Shown: positions 16,345-24,688, counted from the stretch's first letter. The stretch is 34,766 nt of DNA from Streptomyces scabichelini (GCF_011045015.1 NZ_JAAKZY010000105.1:1-34766), one strand, 5' to 3'. The notes: generated by a model from the sequence alone, not told the origin. A program made the numbers and translations.

Positions 16345-16387
16345 CCTAAAGGAGCTGAAGATGGCATTTGACCTGAGCTCCTTTAGG
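16345..16387. other. Perfect 12-bp inverted repeat next to the tRNA fragment
   Basis: CCTAAAGGAGCT (16345-16356) and AGCTCCTTTAGG (16376-16387) pair fully around a 19-nt loop. A smaller competing hairpin, GACCT...AGGTC, lies at 16370-16389. There is no T-run. It may be a terminator, an operator or part of a recombination site. Confidence 0.55.
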
Positions 16388-16526
16388 TCAGCTGTCAACA
16401 TGGGCGCTCTCTATCACCTACCGCGCCCAGCCCGAATCTGGCGAGGTCGCCGGTAGGAAGGGATCAGTGTCAGTGCCGTCTAGTCAGATAGTCCTACTAG
16501 TAGTACTGGAGGACTGGAGTTGTGAA

Positions 16527-17939
16527 GTGACCGACGGACGGGACTTGATCGAGCGAATAGGGAAGCTGCGCCCCGCCCACCGGCACACGGGTCAACCGCT
16601 GCATCGCCCACTGCTGCTCCTGTGGGCCATGGCCCAAGCCGTACATGGGCGTCCACGCGAGCAGCCCTGGTCTGTGGTCAAGGAGGCTGTGGGGCCGCTG
16701 CTCACTGCTTTCGCCGGCTCAGCCGACGGCCAGCAGGATGTGCTGTATCCCTTCTGGGCCCTGCAGCGGAACAAGCTGTGGGAGGTGGCGGATTCCGCTG
16801 ACCTTCCCCTGACGAGTCAGGGGCGACGCCCGAAACTGTCCGCGCTGGATGAGGCCAACCCCCTTGCTGGGCTGCCGAAGCAGGACTACGACCGTCTGAC
16901 TGAAGACCTCGAACTGGCGGCATGGGCCGTAAGCACACTGCTCCTGCGGTTCTTCACACCCACGCCAGCATTGCTGCTGGAAGCCTTGGGGCTAAAGGAG
17001 TTGATGTCCGGACAGATTGCCACCTGCTTGCGTCCTCTTCCTGGGGAGCCGTACCCGCATCGCAACGCCATAGCCGACGTTTATGGCGGTAATCGCGTGC
17101 TGGGGATCACTCCGCTCGCGGATGGCATCCTCACTGTCTACTCGGATGACAAGGGCCCTTACGCTGACCAGCGAATACCGGAGATGGACTGGATTGCCTA
17201 CACCGGCGACGGTCTGTCTGGCCACCAGACCTTGACCGCGGGCAATCGCTCCATGGCGGAATACCAAGAGCAGCAGAAGGCCCTGCGCTACTGGCACAAG
17301 CCCCACAAAGGCCACTGGACTTTCGAGACCTGGGCGGTCATCGTCCAGCGCCGCCTTCGCTGGGGTCGGGGGCAAGACGGCCAGCAGCGCCGCGAGTTCG
17401 TTTGGATCCTCGCGCCTGTCCCCTCGCCGGTGCAGGAGACCTGGTCTCCGGAGGTCATCGAAGCCCTCGAACAGGATGATGGTCAGCTCCACGACGATTC
17501 CCTGGACGTCATCCCCATCGAGGTGGACTCAACCGCAAAGCCAAAGCGGACCAGCGCCAGTGAGAAGTACAAGCAGCTAGCGGCAGCTGCTCGTCGGACG
17601 GCAGCCGACCGAACCCACAAGTCCAAGCTCGCTCAGATGGAGCGATACCTGCGCTCACCCGCCGCTCGCGAAGCCGTGATACTTCGCAGTGCTGGCTGTT
17701 GCGAAAACCCTTTGTGCATGGGCCACCCGCTCGAGCGCACAGACGCTGACGCGCCCATCCTGGAGGTCGACCACGTCAACGGTCTGGCACGCACTGGGCA
17801 AGATGTCCCCGAAGTCATGATCGCTCTCTGCCCGAACTGTCACGCGCTCAAGACGCGAGGCAGGAATCGGCGCGAGTTGCAGAAGCAGCTGCGGGCTGTC
17901 GCTCGCAGCCGCCACCAAGCCTTCATGCAGGGGGAGTAG
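16527..17939 (+). CDS. ScoMcrA-like SBD/SRA/HNH type IV restriction enzyme
   Basis: A 470-aa protein from the GTG at 16527. Residues 10-90 carry sulfur-binding-domain landmarks: QPLHRPLLLLWAMAQA (23-38) and YPFWALQRNKLWEV (74-87). Residues 185-300 look SRA/YDG-like, with YTGDGLSGHQTLTAGN and a later REFVWILAPV. The C terminus is HNH: CC at 391-392, Cys397, Asp415-His416, CPNC at 435-438 and His439. ScoMcrA of S. coelicolor uses an SBD and an SRA domain to bind phosphorothioated or methylated DNA and cuts with HNH; here the SBD comes first. GTG 16467 is in frame, but 16527 has GGAG 7 bp upstream and starts like the family. A role against modified foreign DNA is inferred. Confidence 0.82.
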   Translation: MTDGRDLIERIGKLRPAHRHTGQPLHRPLLLLWAMAQAVHGRPREQPWSVVKEAVGPLLTAFAGSADGQQDVLYPFWALQRNKLWEVADSADLPLTSQGRRPKLSALDEANPLAGLPKQDYDRLTEDLELAAWAVSTLLLRFFTPTPALLLEALGLKELMSGQIATCLRPLPGEPYPHRNAIADVYGGNRVLGITPLADGILTVYSDDKGPYADQRIPEMDWIAYTGDGLSGHQTLTAGNRSMAEYQEQQKALRYWHKPHKGHWTFETWAVIVQRRLRWGRGQDGQQRREFVWILAPVPSPVQETWSPEVIEALEQDDGQLHDDSLDVIPIEVDSTAKPKRTSASEKYKQLAAAARRTAADRTHKSKLAQMERYLRSPAAREAVILRSAGCCENPLCMGHPLERTDADAPILEVDHVNGLARTGQDVPEVMIALCPNCHALKTRGRNRRELQKQLRAVARSRHQAFMQGE

Positions 17940-18064
17940 GCACGGCGATCCATCCGGATCGGCCTACCGCGACAACTTCCCCGTCACCACACTTGGCGGT
18001 ACCGAGCATGTAGCCACACCACTATCGCGGCAGCGCCCCTCATCGGACACTCAAGCGGGACCGG

Positions 18065-18736
18065 TCAAGCCGGAAGCCCCTCACCTTCGACGATCTCCGC
18101 TTCGAAATGGGTCTGCGCGCGATCAAGTGCCTCGTCCGCGTCACACCCGTGCGCTCTGAGCCAGTGAAGGAGGTCGGCGATCATGTCGATCGCCGCTTCC
18201 TCCGCGACGGCCGCAGTCAGCGTGTGTGACCTTGCCGCCTGAGGCAGGCTCGTCCTCTCGTTCCCGTACAGGCGAAGCATCGCCTCAACTCTGGTCACGC
18301 GGGCGCCTCCGCAATGTCCGTCGGCGGAGGCGAGCCCTGTCTCCAGTTCGCACCAGGTCACTTTGCGGTCGGCGAGGAGTTGGACACCCCAGCGGTCGGC
18401 GATGGCGTCTACGAGGGCCATGCCGCGCCCGGCCTCCGCGTCCGAGCCCGCAGAGATGAGGGTGGGCAACGCCCGAGTATCGGGGTCGTGGACCTCGATA
18501 CGCAGGTAGGTGCCGCTCATCGAAACCGCGAGCGTCGTCGGGGTGCCGACGCCGACGTGTGTGATGACGTTGGACACGAGCTCGCTGACACAGAGTTGGG
18601 CTTCGTCGGTGACTTCGTGCAGGCCCCAGAGTCCCAGGTGCAGCCGCATGACGCGGCGCAGAGAAGCCACTTCCTCAGGCTCGGCCGTGAAGTCCAGGTC
18701 CCACGGCTTTCGCGGCATGCACGCTGTCTGGATCAC
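18065..18736 (-). CDS. RsbW-like ATP-binding regulator
   Basis: A 223-aa protein with a GHKL ATPase domain. The N box is SELVSNVITH (Glu52, Asn56), followed by VHDPDTRALPTL and the G-rich lid GRGMALVDAIADRWGV. Anti-sigma/serine kinases of this type bind ATP; many Streptomyces copies accompany XRE-DUF5753 and DUF397 genes, as here. After the ATPase domain lie about 80 residues of extra helices ending EAEIVEGEGLPA. I choose GTG 18736 with GAGAGGGG before it; the open frame to 18874 lacks a ribosome site and would cover the shared divergent promoter region. It is divergent from the XRE gene at 18911. Confidence 0.85.
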   Translation of the reverse strand: MIQTACMPRKPWDLDFTAEPEEVASLRRVMRLHLGLWGLHEVTDEAQLCVSELVSNVITHVGVGTPTTLAVSMSGTYLRIEVHDPDTRALPTLISAGSDAEAGRGMALVDAIADRWGVQLLADRKVTWCELETGLASADGHCGGARVTRVEAMLRLYGNERTSLPQAARSHTLTAAVAEEAAIDMIADLLHWLRAHGCDADEALDRAQTHFEAEIVEGEGLPA

Positions 18737-18910
18737 ACTTGCCCCTCTCACGGAGTTACCAACGCCACACGAAGAGTGGCGGTGCTCGCCAGAATGAGGT
18801 CCGCACATCCCGTCGTGCAATGTGCACAGCGGGATTCCCACTATCGAGTGATTGGTAAGCGCCTCCCTTGGCACGGAGACTGAACGCCCGTTACGAGAAG
18901 GGTGTTTGGG

Positions 18911-19759
18911 ATGGCAGGTTCACCGACGGCACGCCGTCGTCGTCTCTCGATCGAGCTGAAGAAGCTGCGCGAGGCGAATGCCCTGACCTGCGCCCAGGTC
19001 GGTGCGGCGCTGGACTGGAGCGGCTCCAAGGTCAATCGGATGGAGACGGGGAGCGGCAGAGTCCAACCGTCCGACATCGATGCCTTGTGTCGCTTCTACG
19101 ACACCGGTGATGAGCTGCGCGAGTTCCTCAAATCCCTTGCCAGGCAGGCCAAGACACGCGGCTGGTGGCAAGAGCACGGATCAGGCGTGCCGCAGTGGTT
19201 CAACATCTACATCGGCCTGGAACAGGAAGCCTCCACGTTCCGCCAGTACCAGTGCGAACTACTGCCCGGCCTCATGCAGACCCCCGCTTACGCCTGCGAA
19301 CTCCACAACACAGGCGCACACTTGCCTGCCCAGGACATCGACAGGGCAGTACGTGTACGCATGGAGCGCCAGGCCATGTTGGCGCAGCCTGGGGGTCCGG
19401 ATGCCTGGTTCGTCGTGAACGAGGGTGCCCTCCACAATGTCATCGGGGATCGGGCGTTGATGCGGGAGCAGCTCGAACGCGTACTGGAATCATCGGAGTT
19501 GCCGAGCGTCACGCTGCAGGTCCTCCCGTTCGACTCCGGCACCTATCCGGCCACGGGATCGTTCACCATGCTCGGCTTCCCCGATCACGAGGACCCGGAC
19601 GTCGTGTACCGGGACGGCATCACCGATGCCGTCTATCTGGAAGGCGAGCATCATGTGCGTGAGTACACGAGGGCCTTCGACGGCTTGCGGGCAGCGGCGT
19701 TGAGCCCTCAGCGCTCCGCCCAACTGATCAAGTCCGTCGTGAAGGAATACGCAAGATGA
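18911..19759 (+). CDS. XRE-family regulator with DUF5753 domain
   Basis: A 282-aa Streptomyces regulator of standard length. An N-terminal XRE helix-turn-helix (about 14-70) has ALTCAQVGAALDWSGSKVNR and METGSGR, followed by the DUF5753 domain from about 85 (WFNIYIGLEQEASTFRQYQ, LLPGLMQTPAYA) through TLQVLPFDSGTY to YTRAFDGLRAAALS. DUF5753 is a probable ligand- or partner-binding domain. GAAGGGTG precedes ATG 18911; GTG 18902 is less likely. Its stop overlaps the start of the DUF397 gene by ATGA, so these two are co-translated. It likely controls itself and the divergent ATPase gene. Confidence 0.93.
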   Translation: MAGSPTARRRRLSIELKKLREANALTCAQVGAALDWSGSKVNRMETGSGRVQPSDIDALCRFYDTGDELREFLKSLARQAKTRGWWQEHGSGVPQWFNIYIGLEQEASTFRQYQCELLPGLMQTPAYACELHNTGAHLPAQDIDRAVRVRMERQAMLAQPGGPDAWFVVNEGALHNVIGDRALMREQLERVLESSELPSVTLQVLPFDSGTYPATGSFTMLGFPDHEDPDVVYRDGITDAVYLEGEHHVREYTRAFDGLRAAALSPQRSAQLIKSVVKEYAR

Positions 19760-19971
19760 ACGCTGCAGAGCCCACTCCCGACTGCGCCTTTCCTTGGTTC
19801 AAGTCCTCCTACAGCAACGGCGCGGGGGGCGAATGCGTCGAGTGTGCCCACAGCGTGGACGGTGCCCTCGTACGCGATTCCAAGAACGCCAATGGACCGG
19901 TAGTCGCCGTCCGTGCGCACGCGTGGCAGGCCTTCATACGGGCTTTGAGGACGGCGAAGCCGGAGGGCTGA
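19756..19971 (+). CDS. DUF397 protein
   Basis: A 71-aa DUF397 protein with the family core FKSSYSNGAGGECVECA, then VRDSKN and the late WQAFIRAL. DUF397 proteins are small partners of XRE-DUF5753 regulators in actinobacteria; several influence antibiotic production and sporulation, but the biochemical role is not settled. The ATG overlaps the XRE stop by 4 bp. From 19857 the gene and its 3' flank are nearly duplicated at 26983-27149. Confidence 0.92.
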   Translation: MNAAEPTPDCAFPWFKSSYSNGAGGECVECAHSVDGALVRDSKNANGPVVAVRAHAWQAFIRALRTAKPEG

Positions 19972-20068
19972 CGGCGGCAGGGGGTTCGAGAGATCAAGTG
20001 CTGCCCTGCCGAGCGTTGGACATGGAGGCTTCCTCTCCCCTGATCCATCGCATCCAAAGGAGCTATGA

Positions 20069-20275
20069 ATGCCCGCCGCCCCTCAACTCACTCCCGCCCA
20101 CGCCTGGTTCAAGTCGTCATACAGCGGCGGCAACACGACCGAGTGCGTGGAGGCCGCCTTCGTACCGACTGGCGTGCTGGTACGGGACTCCAAGCGGCCA
20201 GAGGGCCCGCACGTCGCGATATCGGCGGAGGCGTGGTGCAGGTTCTTGGCTGCTCGGCTTGCGACAGGACGGTGA
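20069..20275 (+). CDS. Second DUF397 protein
   Basis: A 68-aa DUF397 protein (AWFKSSYSGGNTTECVEAA, VLVRDSKRPEGPHV, WCRFLAARL). It starts at ATG 20069 behind AGGAG and lies 97 bp after the first DUF397 gene, so it is probably the fourth member of the same module. It is diverged from its neighbour, not a fresh copy. Its stop codon lies at the start of a long hairpin. Confidence 0.9.
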   Translation: MPAAPQLTPAHAWFKSSYSGGNTTECVEAAFVPTGVLVRDSKRPEGPHVAISAEAWCRFLAARLATGR

Positions 20276-20328
20276 TTGGAAGGTTTGGGACAGCCAGGGG
20301 GACTGTGGGTGTCCCAAACCATCCAATC
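20274..20328. terminator. Long hairpin at the end of the DUF397 module
   Basis: GATTGGAAGGTTTGGGACA (20274-20292) pairs with TGTCCCAAACCATCCAATC (20310-20328) with one mismatch in 19, around a 17-nt loop. It begins at the DUF397 stop codon and probably ends that transcript. It has no T-run. The following 220 bp to 20550 hold no gene I can support. Confidence 0.7.
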
Positions 20329-20550
20329 CCTCGACGGGGCATCGCTCAACTTCGAAGTCGCAGCATCAGCAGCCACGGCGCCTCGGAGGACCGTGCGGCC
20401 CACTCCTGGCAAGCCACGAACGGCGAGAAACCAATCAGTCACGCCACGGCCCGCTGTGCTCGCCATTCGGCGGTCCGTCGGCCTCGGAGACGTGGACTCC
20501 GATTCGAGCCCGGTCGGCTCGTCGGCGCTTCCAGTTGGCCACGCCTCGGC

Positions 20551-20964
20551 CTACGTCTGGATCCACCGCCTCAGCGCCTCGACCGTATCCTCCGGCGTCG
20601 TGTTGAAGCACAGCCGGATCCCGGGCGCCGCCTCGGTGAGGACGTTGACCAGCCGCTCGAGCAGCAGGGTGTTCTCCGGCAGCATCCGTACGCCACCGCC
20701 GATCATCGCCACGCCGAACGCGTGCTCCTGGAGCTGCTCTCGGACGGTCTCCTCGGCGCGGTCCGGAGAGACGTCGATCAGGCACACAACAGCATCGAAT
20801 CCCGCTTCGCGCAGCGCTGCGTTCGCCGCCTCGACCCGGGCAGTGATCACCGCCTCGTCGACACCGTCGGGCATCCGGCTGTAGTCGAGCGCACGCGGAT
20901 GCAGCCCGATGGACAGGACCTTCGTGTCGCCCGGCAGCGGAGTCGAGGTCGTCGTTCGGCCCAT
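20551..20964 (-). CDS. Conserved hypothetical protein, 137 aa
   Basis: I do not know a named function. The protein starts MGRTTTSTPLPGDTKVLSIG and has an alternating strand/helix pattern: a hydrophobic strand VLSIGLHP, helix AVITARVEAANAALREAG, strand FDAVVCLIDV, helix, FGVAMIGGGVRM, helix, IRLCFNTTPEDTVEALRRW. This looks like a small Rossmann- or flavodoxin-like fold. ATG 20964 has GAGAGGG 8 bp before it; GTG 20991 is less likely. It is downstream of the DUF6879 and XRE genes on the same strand, and the frameshifted XRE frame now runs over it. Confidence 0.75.
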   Translation of the reverse strand: MGRTTTSTPLPGDTKVLSIGLHPRALDYSRMPDGVDEAVITARVEAANAALREAGFDAVVCLIDVSPDRAEETVREQLQEHAFGVAMIGGGVRMLPENTLLLERLVNVLTEAAPGIRLCFNTTPEDTVEALRRWIQT

Positions 20965-21009
20965 GAGCGGTGCCCTCTCTACTTGCGCCACGGTGATCTT
21001 CCCGGTGTA

Positions 21010-21907
21010 TCACGGAAGTTGGGCAGAAACACCGGATCCGCTCCACGGCTGGTCGGCTCAGCGCCTCGATCGCCTTAAGGATCAAGGCCCGCGCATCCGC
21101 TCCGTAAACCGCCATGCTCCTCAACTGCTCGAACGCCTTCAGGTACAGCGCGATCTCGGACGGCTGAGTGATCCTTACCTGCGCAGAGACGAGTTCCACC
21201 GACACGAGCTTGTCGTCGTAGACGTGAAACGTCTCCCGGGGCCACTGGGATCGGTCCCGGGTCGCCGACGGGATGATGCCGAGCGACACCTGAGGCAGGG
21301 CCCCCGCGGTGAGGAGATGGCCGAGTTGGGCGGCCATGGCCTCCTCATCGGTGACGCGGTAGTAGAGCGCGGCCTCCTCGACGACCAGGACGAACCGGTG
21401 GCCTGGTTCATGGATCACGCGGGAGCGGTCGACGCGGGCTCGGGCGGCCTCGGCGCTGTCGTTGACGGGGAGTTCACGAAAGTCGGCGCTGATGCCCAGG
21501 ACGCCGGCGGCATAGCCCTCGGACTGGAGGAGGCCCGGTACCAGGGACGAGGAGTAGACACGGAACAGTTGGGTTTCGTGGAAGAACTCGGCAGCGCTGT
21601 CCTGTAGTTGCTTCAGACCGCTGCGAATCTTGTGGCGCCACTCCGTGTACATCGACTCTGCGTGCAGCGACTGGGCGACGAGGTCGTCTCCCTGGTCCAT
21701 GGCGCCGCAGGCAGTGGTCCACGCTCGGATGTCCTTCGTGGACGGTGCGGTGAGGGCGTTCTCGATGCGCGACGTCTTGGCGTGGTGCCAGCCGCACCGA
21801 TCGGCCAGCTCGGTGACGGTCAGCCCCGCCCCCTTGCGGAGATCACGTAGCCGCCGGGCGACGACTTCGCGCGCGGCCTGAGCGGAGGAGGACGGGGATT
21901 TGGGCAT
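21010..21907 (-). CDS. XRE/DUF5753 regulator with probable 3' frameshift
   Basis: The N-terminal HTH (LTVTELADRCGWHHAKTSRI) and DUF5753 domain (SLVPGLLQSEGYA, FVLVVEEAALYYRV, VSLGIIP) are intact up to ALILKAIEAL. The literal frame then stays open to 20435, giving an arginine-rich tail that is only the shadow of the gene at 20551-20964. Removing one base (T21058 on the plus strand) gives ADQPWSGSGVSAQLP and a TGA at 21010, a 298-aa protein close to the usual family size. So either a recent +1 insertion or a sequencing error extended it. The start is ATG 21907, 25 bp after the DUF6879 stop; the ribosome site is weak. Confidence 0.8.
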
Positions 21908-21932
21908 GAGCGGGCTTGTCCAGGGTGTGCTG

Positions 21933-22466
21933 TCAGTGGATTTCGTATTCGCTGTGGGGGATGGCCCGCGTCCAGACCGCTTTGAAGGCGTCGGCGCAGA
22001 GTTTCGCCGCGTCGGGGGCATCGCCCCAGACTTCGCCGCCGAGTGACGAGCCGTCCCCGGCGAAGTGGTTCCAGCGGATGACCTGGGAGTCGAACAGCCA
22101 GAAGTCGTTGCCTGGCAGCGCGAGGTCGGAGGAACGGCGCCGGGGCAGCCAGCGGACTTGTTCGCCGGCGGCGACGTTGGTGAACGTTCCGTCGTACAGG
22201 AAGCGGGTGTACTCGCTGACGGGCTCGGAGACGATGCGCGCCCGCCGGATGACGACGCCTCGGTTCACGGCTTCCTGGACGAGGTCCAGCCAGGGTCGCC
22301 ACCATGAGGCCCGGTCGACGGGATCGTGGCGGTATCCGGTACGCCAGTCCGCGAACGGGCCCTTCTCGTAGTCGACCGCGTAGGAGTCGCGCATCTCCAG
22401 GTGGACGGCGGAGCGTGTGCAGCCGGCGAGCAGGTCAGTGAACGCCGTTGGCACGTTCGACGGCAT
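21933..22466 (-). CDS. DUF6879-family protein
   Basis: A 177-aa protein with the features of DUF6879: HLEMRDSYAVDYEKGPFADW, ARIVSEPVSEYTRFLYD, WLPRRRSSDLALPGNDFWLF and VIRWNHFAGDG. Such genes sit directly upstream of XRE-DUF5753 regulators in Streptomyces, as here, and probably form a regulatory pair. Activity is not known. It is rich in Trp and Tyr, which fits a ligand-binding fold. The ATG at 22466 is the natural start; 135 bp separate it from the oxidoreductase gene. Confidence 0.88.
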   Translation of the reverse strand: MPSNVPTAFTDLLAGCTRSAVHLEMRDSYAVDYEKGPFADWRTGYRHDPVDRASWWRPWLDLVQEAVNRGVVIRRARIVSEPVSEYTRFLYDGTFTNVAAGEQVRWLPRRRSSDLALPGNDFWLFDSQVIRWNHFAGDGSSLGGEVWGDAPDAAKLCADAFKAVWTRAIPHSEYEIH

Positions 22467-22601
22467 CGCACGCCTCCCTGATCACGGACACCATCCTGGC
22501 GGGGATACGGATCACTGCCTGCGTGCCGGTGACCGGACCCGGCGTCTAGCCAGATGGACATCCCCGAGCATGGTGCAAGGCCCGGAGGACCATGTGCAGG
22601 C

Positions 22602-23507
22602 TCAGAAGATCACGGTGACCTTTCCTGTCAGGCCGCCTCGGAGGAAGCTGTCGTGTGCGGCCTGGATCTCGTGAAGGCCGAAGGTGGAGTGCATGCGCAG
22701 CCGCAAGGAGCCGCGGTCGACAAGCTTGGTGAGCTCGCTCAGTCCCGTGCCGTCTTCGCGCACTTGGTTGACGGTGGTACGAACACCGCGTGAGGACAGG
22801 TCGGGGACCGGACCGGCTTGGGTGGCGATCGAGGCATACCGGCCACCGTCGGCCACAGCCTCGGTCACGAAGGCCCCGAAGGTGTCGAAGACCGCGTCAT
22901 AGCTGCGGTCTTGCAGGGCGTGGCGGTCGGTGGTGACAAGGTCGGCACCGTGGTCGCGGGCGAAGCCGGCCTGCGCGTCTCGAGAGACCAGAGCGTCGAC
23001 TGTGATGCCTCGGGCGCGGGCGATCTGCAGCGCCAACCCGCCGACTGCACCTGCGGCGCCGGCAATCAGCAGCCGCTGTCCGGAAGACACCGCAAGCCAG
23101 TCCAGGGTCTGCCAGGCCGATAGTCCGGGAAGCGGCAAGGTAGCCGCCTCGACCAGGCTGACCGCGTGCGGCGCGGCGGCTACCGCCTGCGCCGGAAGCG
23201 CGACCAGATCAGCCCAGGTCCCCCGGCCAGAGCTGAGTTGGTGCGACATCGCGATGACGCGCTCCCCGGCGCGCAGCCCGCTGGTGCCCCCGTCCACCAC
23301 GATGCCTGCCAGATCCCAGCCGAGCGTCATCGGCAGCGGCGGCGTCCCCTCGCCGATGGCCCCCTCCCGCGTCTTGTCGTCGACGGGATTGATGCTGGTC
23401 GCAACGGTCCGAATCAGCACATCCTCAGCGCCCGGTTCAGGCTGGGGAGCATCGACAATGCCGAGGACATCGGGTGTACCAAAACGATCGATCTGTATAG
23501 CGCGCAC
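22602..23507 (-). CDS. MDR-superfamily NADP-dependent quinone oxidoreductase
   Basis: A 301-aa medium-chain dehydrogenase/reductase of the zinc-free quinone oxidoreductase type. An N-terminal GroES-like domain (IDRFGTPDVLGIVDAPQPEP, SINPVDDKTREG, LGWDLAGIVV) is followed by the Rossmann domain with LLIAGAAGAVGGLALQIAR. The C terminus has the family's end FLRGGLTGKVTVIF. It should reduce quinones or enones with NADPH. GTG 23507 is preceded by GAAGGG at 6-7 bp; the longer frame to 23591 overlaps other sequence. It is probably monocistronic. Confidence 0.93.
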   Translation of the reverse strand: MRAIQIDRFGTPDVLGIVDAPQPEPGAEDVLIRTVATSINPVDDKTREGAIGEGTPPLPMTLGWDLAGIVVDGGTSGLRAGERVIAMSHQLSSGRGTWADLVALPAQAVAAAPHAVSLVEAATLPLPGLSAWQTLDWLAVSSGQRLLIAGAAGAVGGLALQIARARGITVDALVSRDAQAGFARDHGADLVTTDRHALQDRSYDAVFDTFGAFVTEAVADGGRYASIATQAGPVPDLSSRGVRTTVNQVREDGTGLSELTKLVDRGSLRLRMHSTFGLHEIQAAHDSFLRGGLTGKVTVIF

Positions 23508-23604
23508 CGAGAGCCCTTCACACGACTGCTGCTGACGCGCGGTACAACGTCCGTGATGATCACGAGATTCCCGCCCTGCGCTGCGGCTCAACGCTGCCGT
23601 ATTT

Positions 23605-23684
23605 GGGGTAGGTCTGGCCCAGGCGTGGCGGGTGACCGTGTTCGTAACTGCTGTGTGAGGCCCCGGTGTTGGCTGAGGAACTAG
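23605..23684. repeat. Dispersed 80-bp repeat, copy 1, ending in CTAG
   Basis: This segment, from GGGGTAGGTCTGG to GGCTGAGGAACTAG, has a close copy at 29714-29792 with scattered base changes. Here the terminal CTAG abuts an IS1380 end; in the other copy it continues into different DNA. The identity of the repeat is not known. Confidence 0.85.
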
Positions 23685-23847
23685 CCTCGCTGTTTCGGTT
23701 GCATACGGGGTCTGTTGCAGCGGAAACCCGAAGGTGCCTTCCTGACCTGGGGCGATGAACCACGCTGAGTGGTTCTGTCGGTGCAGGCGGAGGGCACTTT
23801 CTACGTGCGCGTATCGGGTTGCTTCCCAAGTCCCATGTCAGCGCCGA
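23685..23847 (+). mobile_element. Solo IS1380 5' end
   Basis: It begins CCTCGCTGTTTCGGTT after a CTAG, then shares CTTCCTGACCTGGG, GGCGGAGGGCACTTTCT and TATCGGGTTGC with 25819-25975. This is the left end and first codons of an IS1380 element; the rest is lost. It ends shortly before the methyltransferase stop codon. Confidence 0.8.
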
Positions 23848-23881
23848 ACACGGTGAGGTCAACGGCGTGTCCGGCGCTCTC

Positions 23882-24688
23882 TCAGCTGGAGGGGACCTGG
23901 GCATACACGATGTTGCCTCGTGCCGGAGGGAGCTCTCCTGCCGCCGTGCGCAGAACTTCCTCGACCAGAAGCGCCCGGAAGCGGTCACCATCCTTGGCGA
24001 CTGCGGCGCGGTACTGGGGAAGGACCCGGAAGATCGGGTCGAGCTCGTCCATGAAGGTCTCGGCGTTGGGGATGGCGAATACTCCCTCGACGCTTTCCGA
24101 GCGCACGTCGACGCATCCGACGTCGCTCAGGGCGCTCTCAAGTTCCGGACGTTCCAAGTATTCGGTCAGCGGAGCCAGGAACTTCCCCACCTCGGGATCG
24201 TCGAGCCGGTCGATGGCCCGGGCTACGGGGATGAAGAACGGCGCTCCCAGGGGAGTCGCCCAGTTCACCACGCTGACGAGGCCGCCCGGTCGCACCACCC
24301 GGACCATCTCGGTGAGCGCCTTCGCTGTTCCGGGTCCGAAGAACAGCACCCCGAACACGGAGAATGCCGCGTCGAACTCGTTGTCGCCGTACTGCAGGTC
24401 CAGCGCGTCCATCACCTCGGCGGACCATCCGGAGTACGGCTCCAGTCGCTCGGTCGCGCGCCGGATCATCCCCGGCGATGTGTCGATCGCCCGGACGCTG
24501 TATCCACGCTCGGCCGCGGGGACGGCCAGAGCACCCATGCCCGCGCACACGTCCAGAACCGCTGCGCCGACAGGTAGTGCGGCTCCTTGGAGTGCTGCCC
24601 GTGAGAAGTGCTCCGAGCAAGGCTGGCCCCACCTCTCGTAGGCGGGAAGCGTCGTGTCGAAATGGTTCTCAAATGTCGTCTCGGTCAT
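23882..24688 (-). CDS. Class I SAM-dependent methyltransferase
   Basis: A 268-aa methyltransferase with the Rossmann-like SAM-binding fold. Motif I is VLDVCAGMGALA, the acidic end of strand 2 is VRAIDTSPGMI, then VMDALDLQYGDNEFDAAFS and the post-motif MVRVVRPGGLVSVVNW. The C-terminal half (PFFIPVARAIDRL, YLERPELESALSDVG) would bind the substrate, which is unknown. ATG 24688 has GAAGGG upstream. It diverges from the AraC-family gene at 24853 over a 164-bp shared control region, so the regulator may act on this gene. Confidence 0.92.
   Translation of the reverse strand: MTETTFENHFDTTLPAYERWGQPCSEHFSRAALQGAALPVGAAVLDVCAGMGALAVPAAERGYSVRAIDTSPGMIRRATERLEPYSGWSAEVMDALDLQYGDNEFDAAFSVFGVLFFGPGTAKALTEMVRVVRPGGLVSVVNWATPLGAPFFIPVARAIDRLDDPEVGKFLAPLTEYLERPELESALSDVGCVDVRSESVEGVFAIPNAETFMDELDPIFRVLPQYRAAVAKDGDRFRALLVEEVLRTAAGELPPARGNIVYAQVPSS

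Noticed and set aside
19756..20275. Toxin-antitoxin pair
   Set aside because: DUF397 proteins with XRE-DUF5753 regulators are a developmental regulator set; nothing in the sequence suggests a toxin.
20435..20550. Extra C-terminal domain of the XRE regulator
   Set aside because: It is arginine-rich, is the shadow of the gene at 20551-20964, and appears only because of a frameshift.
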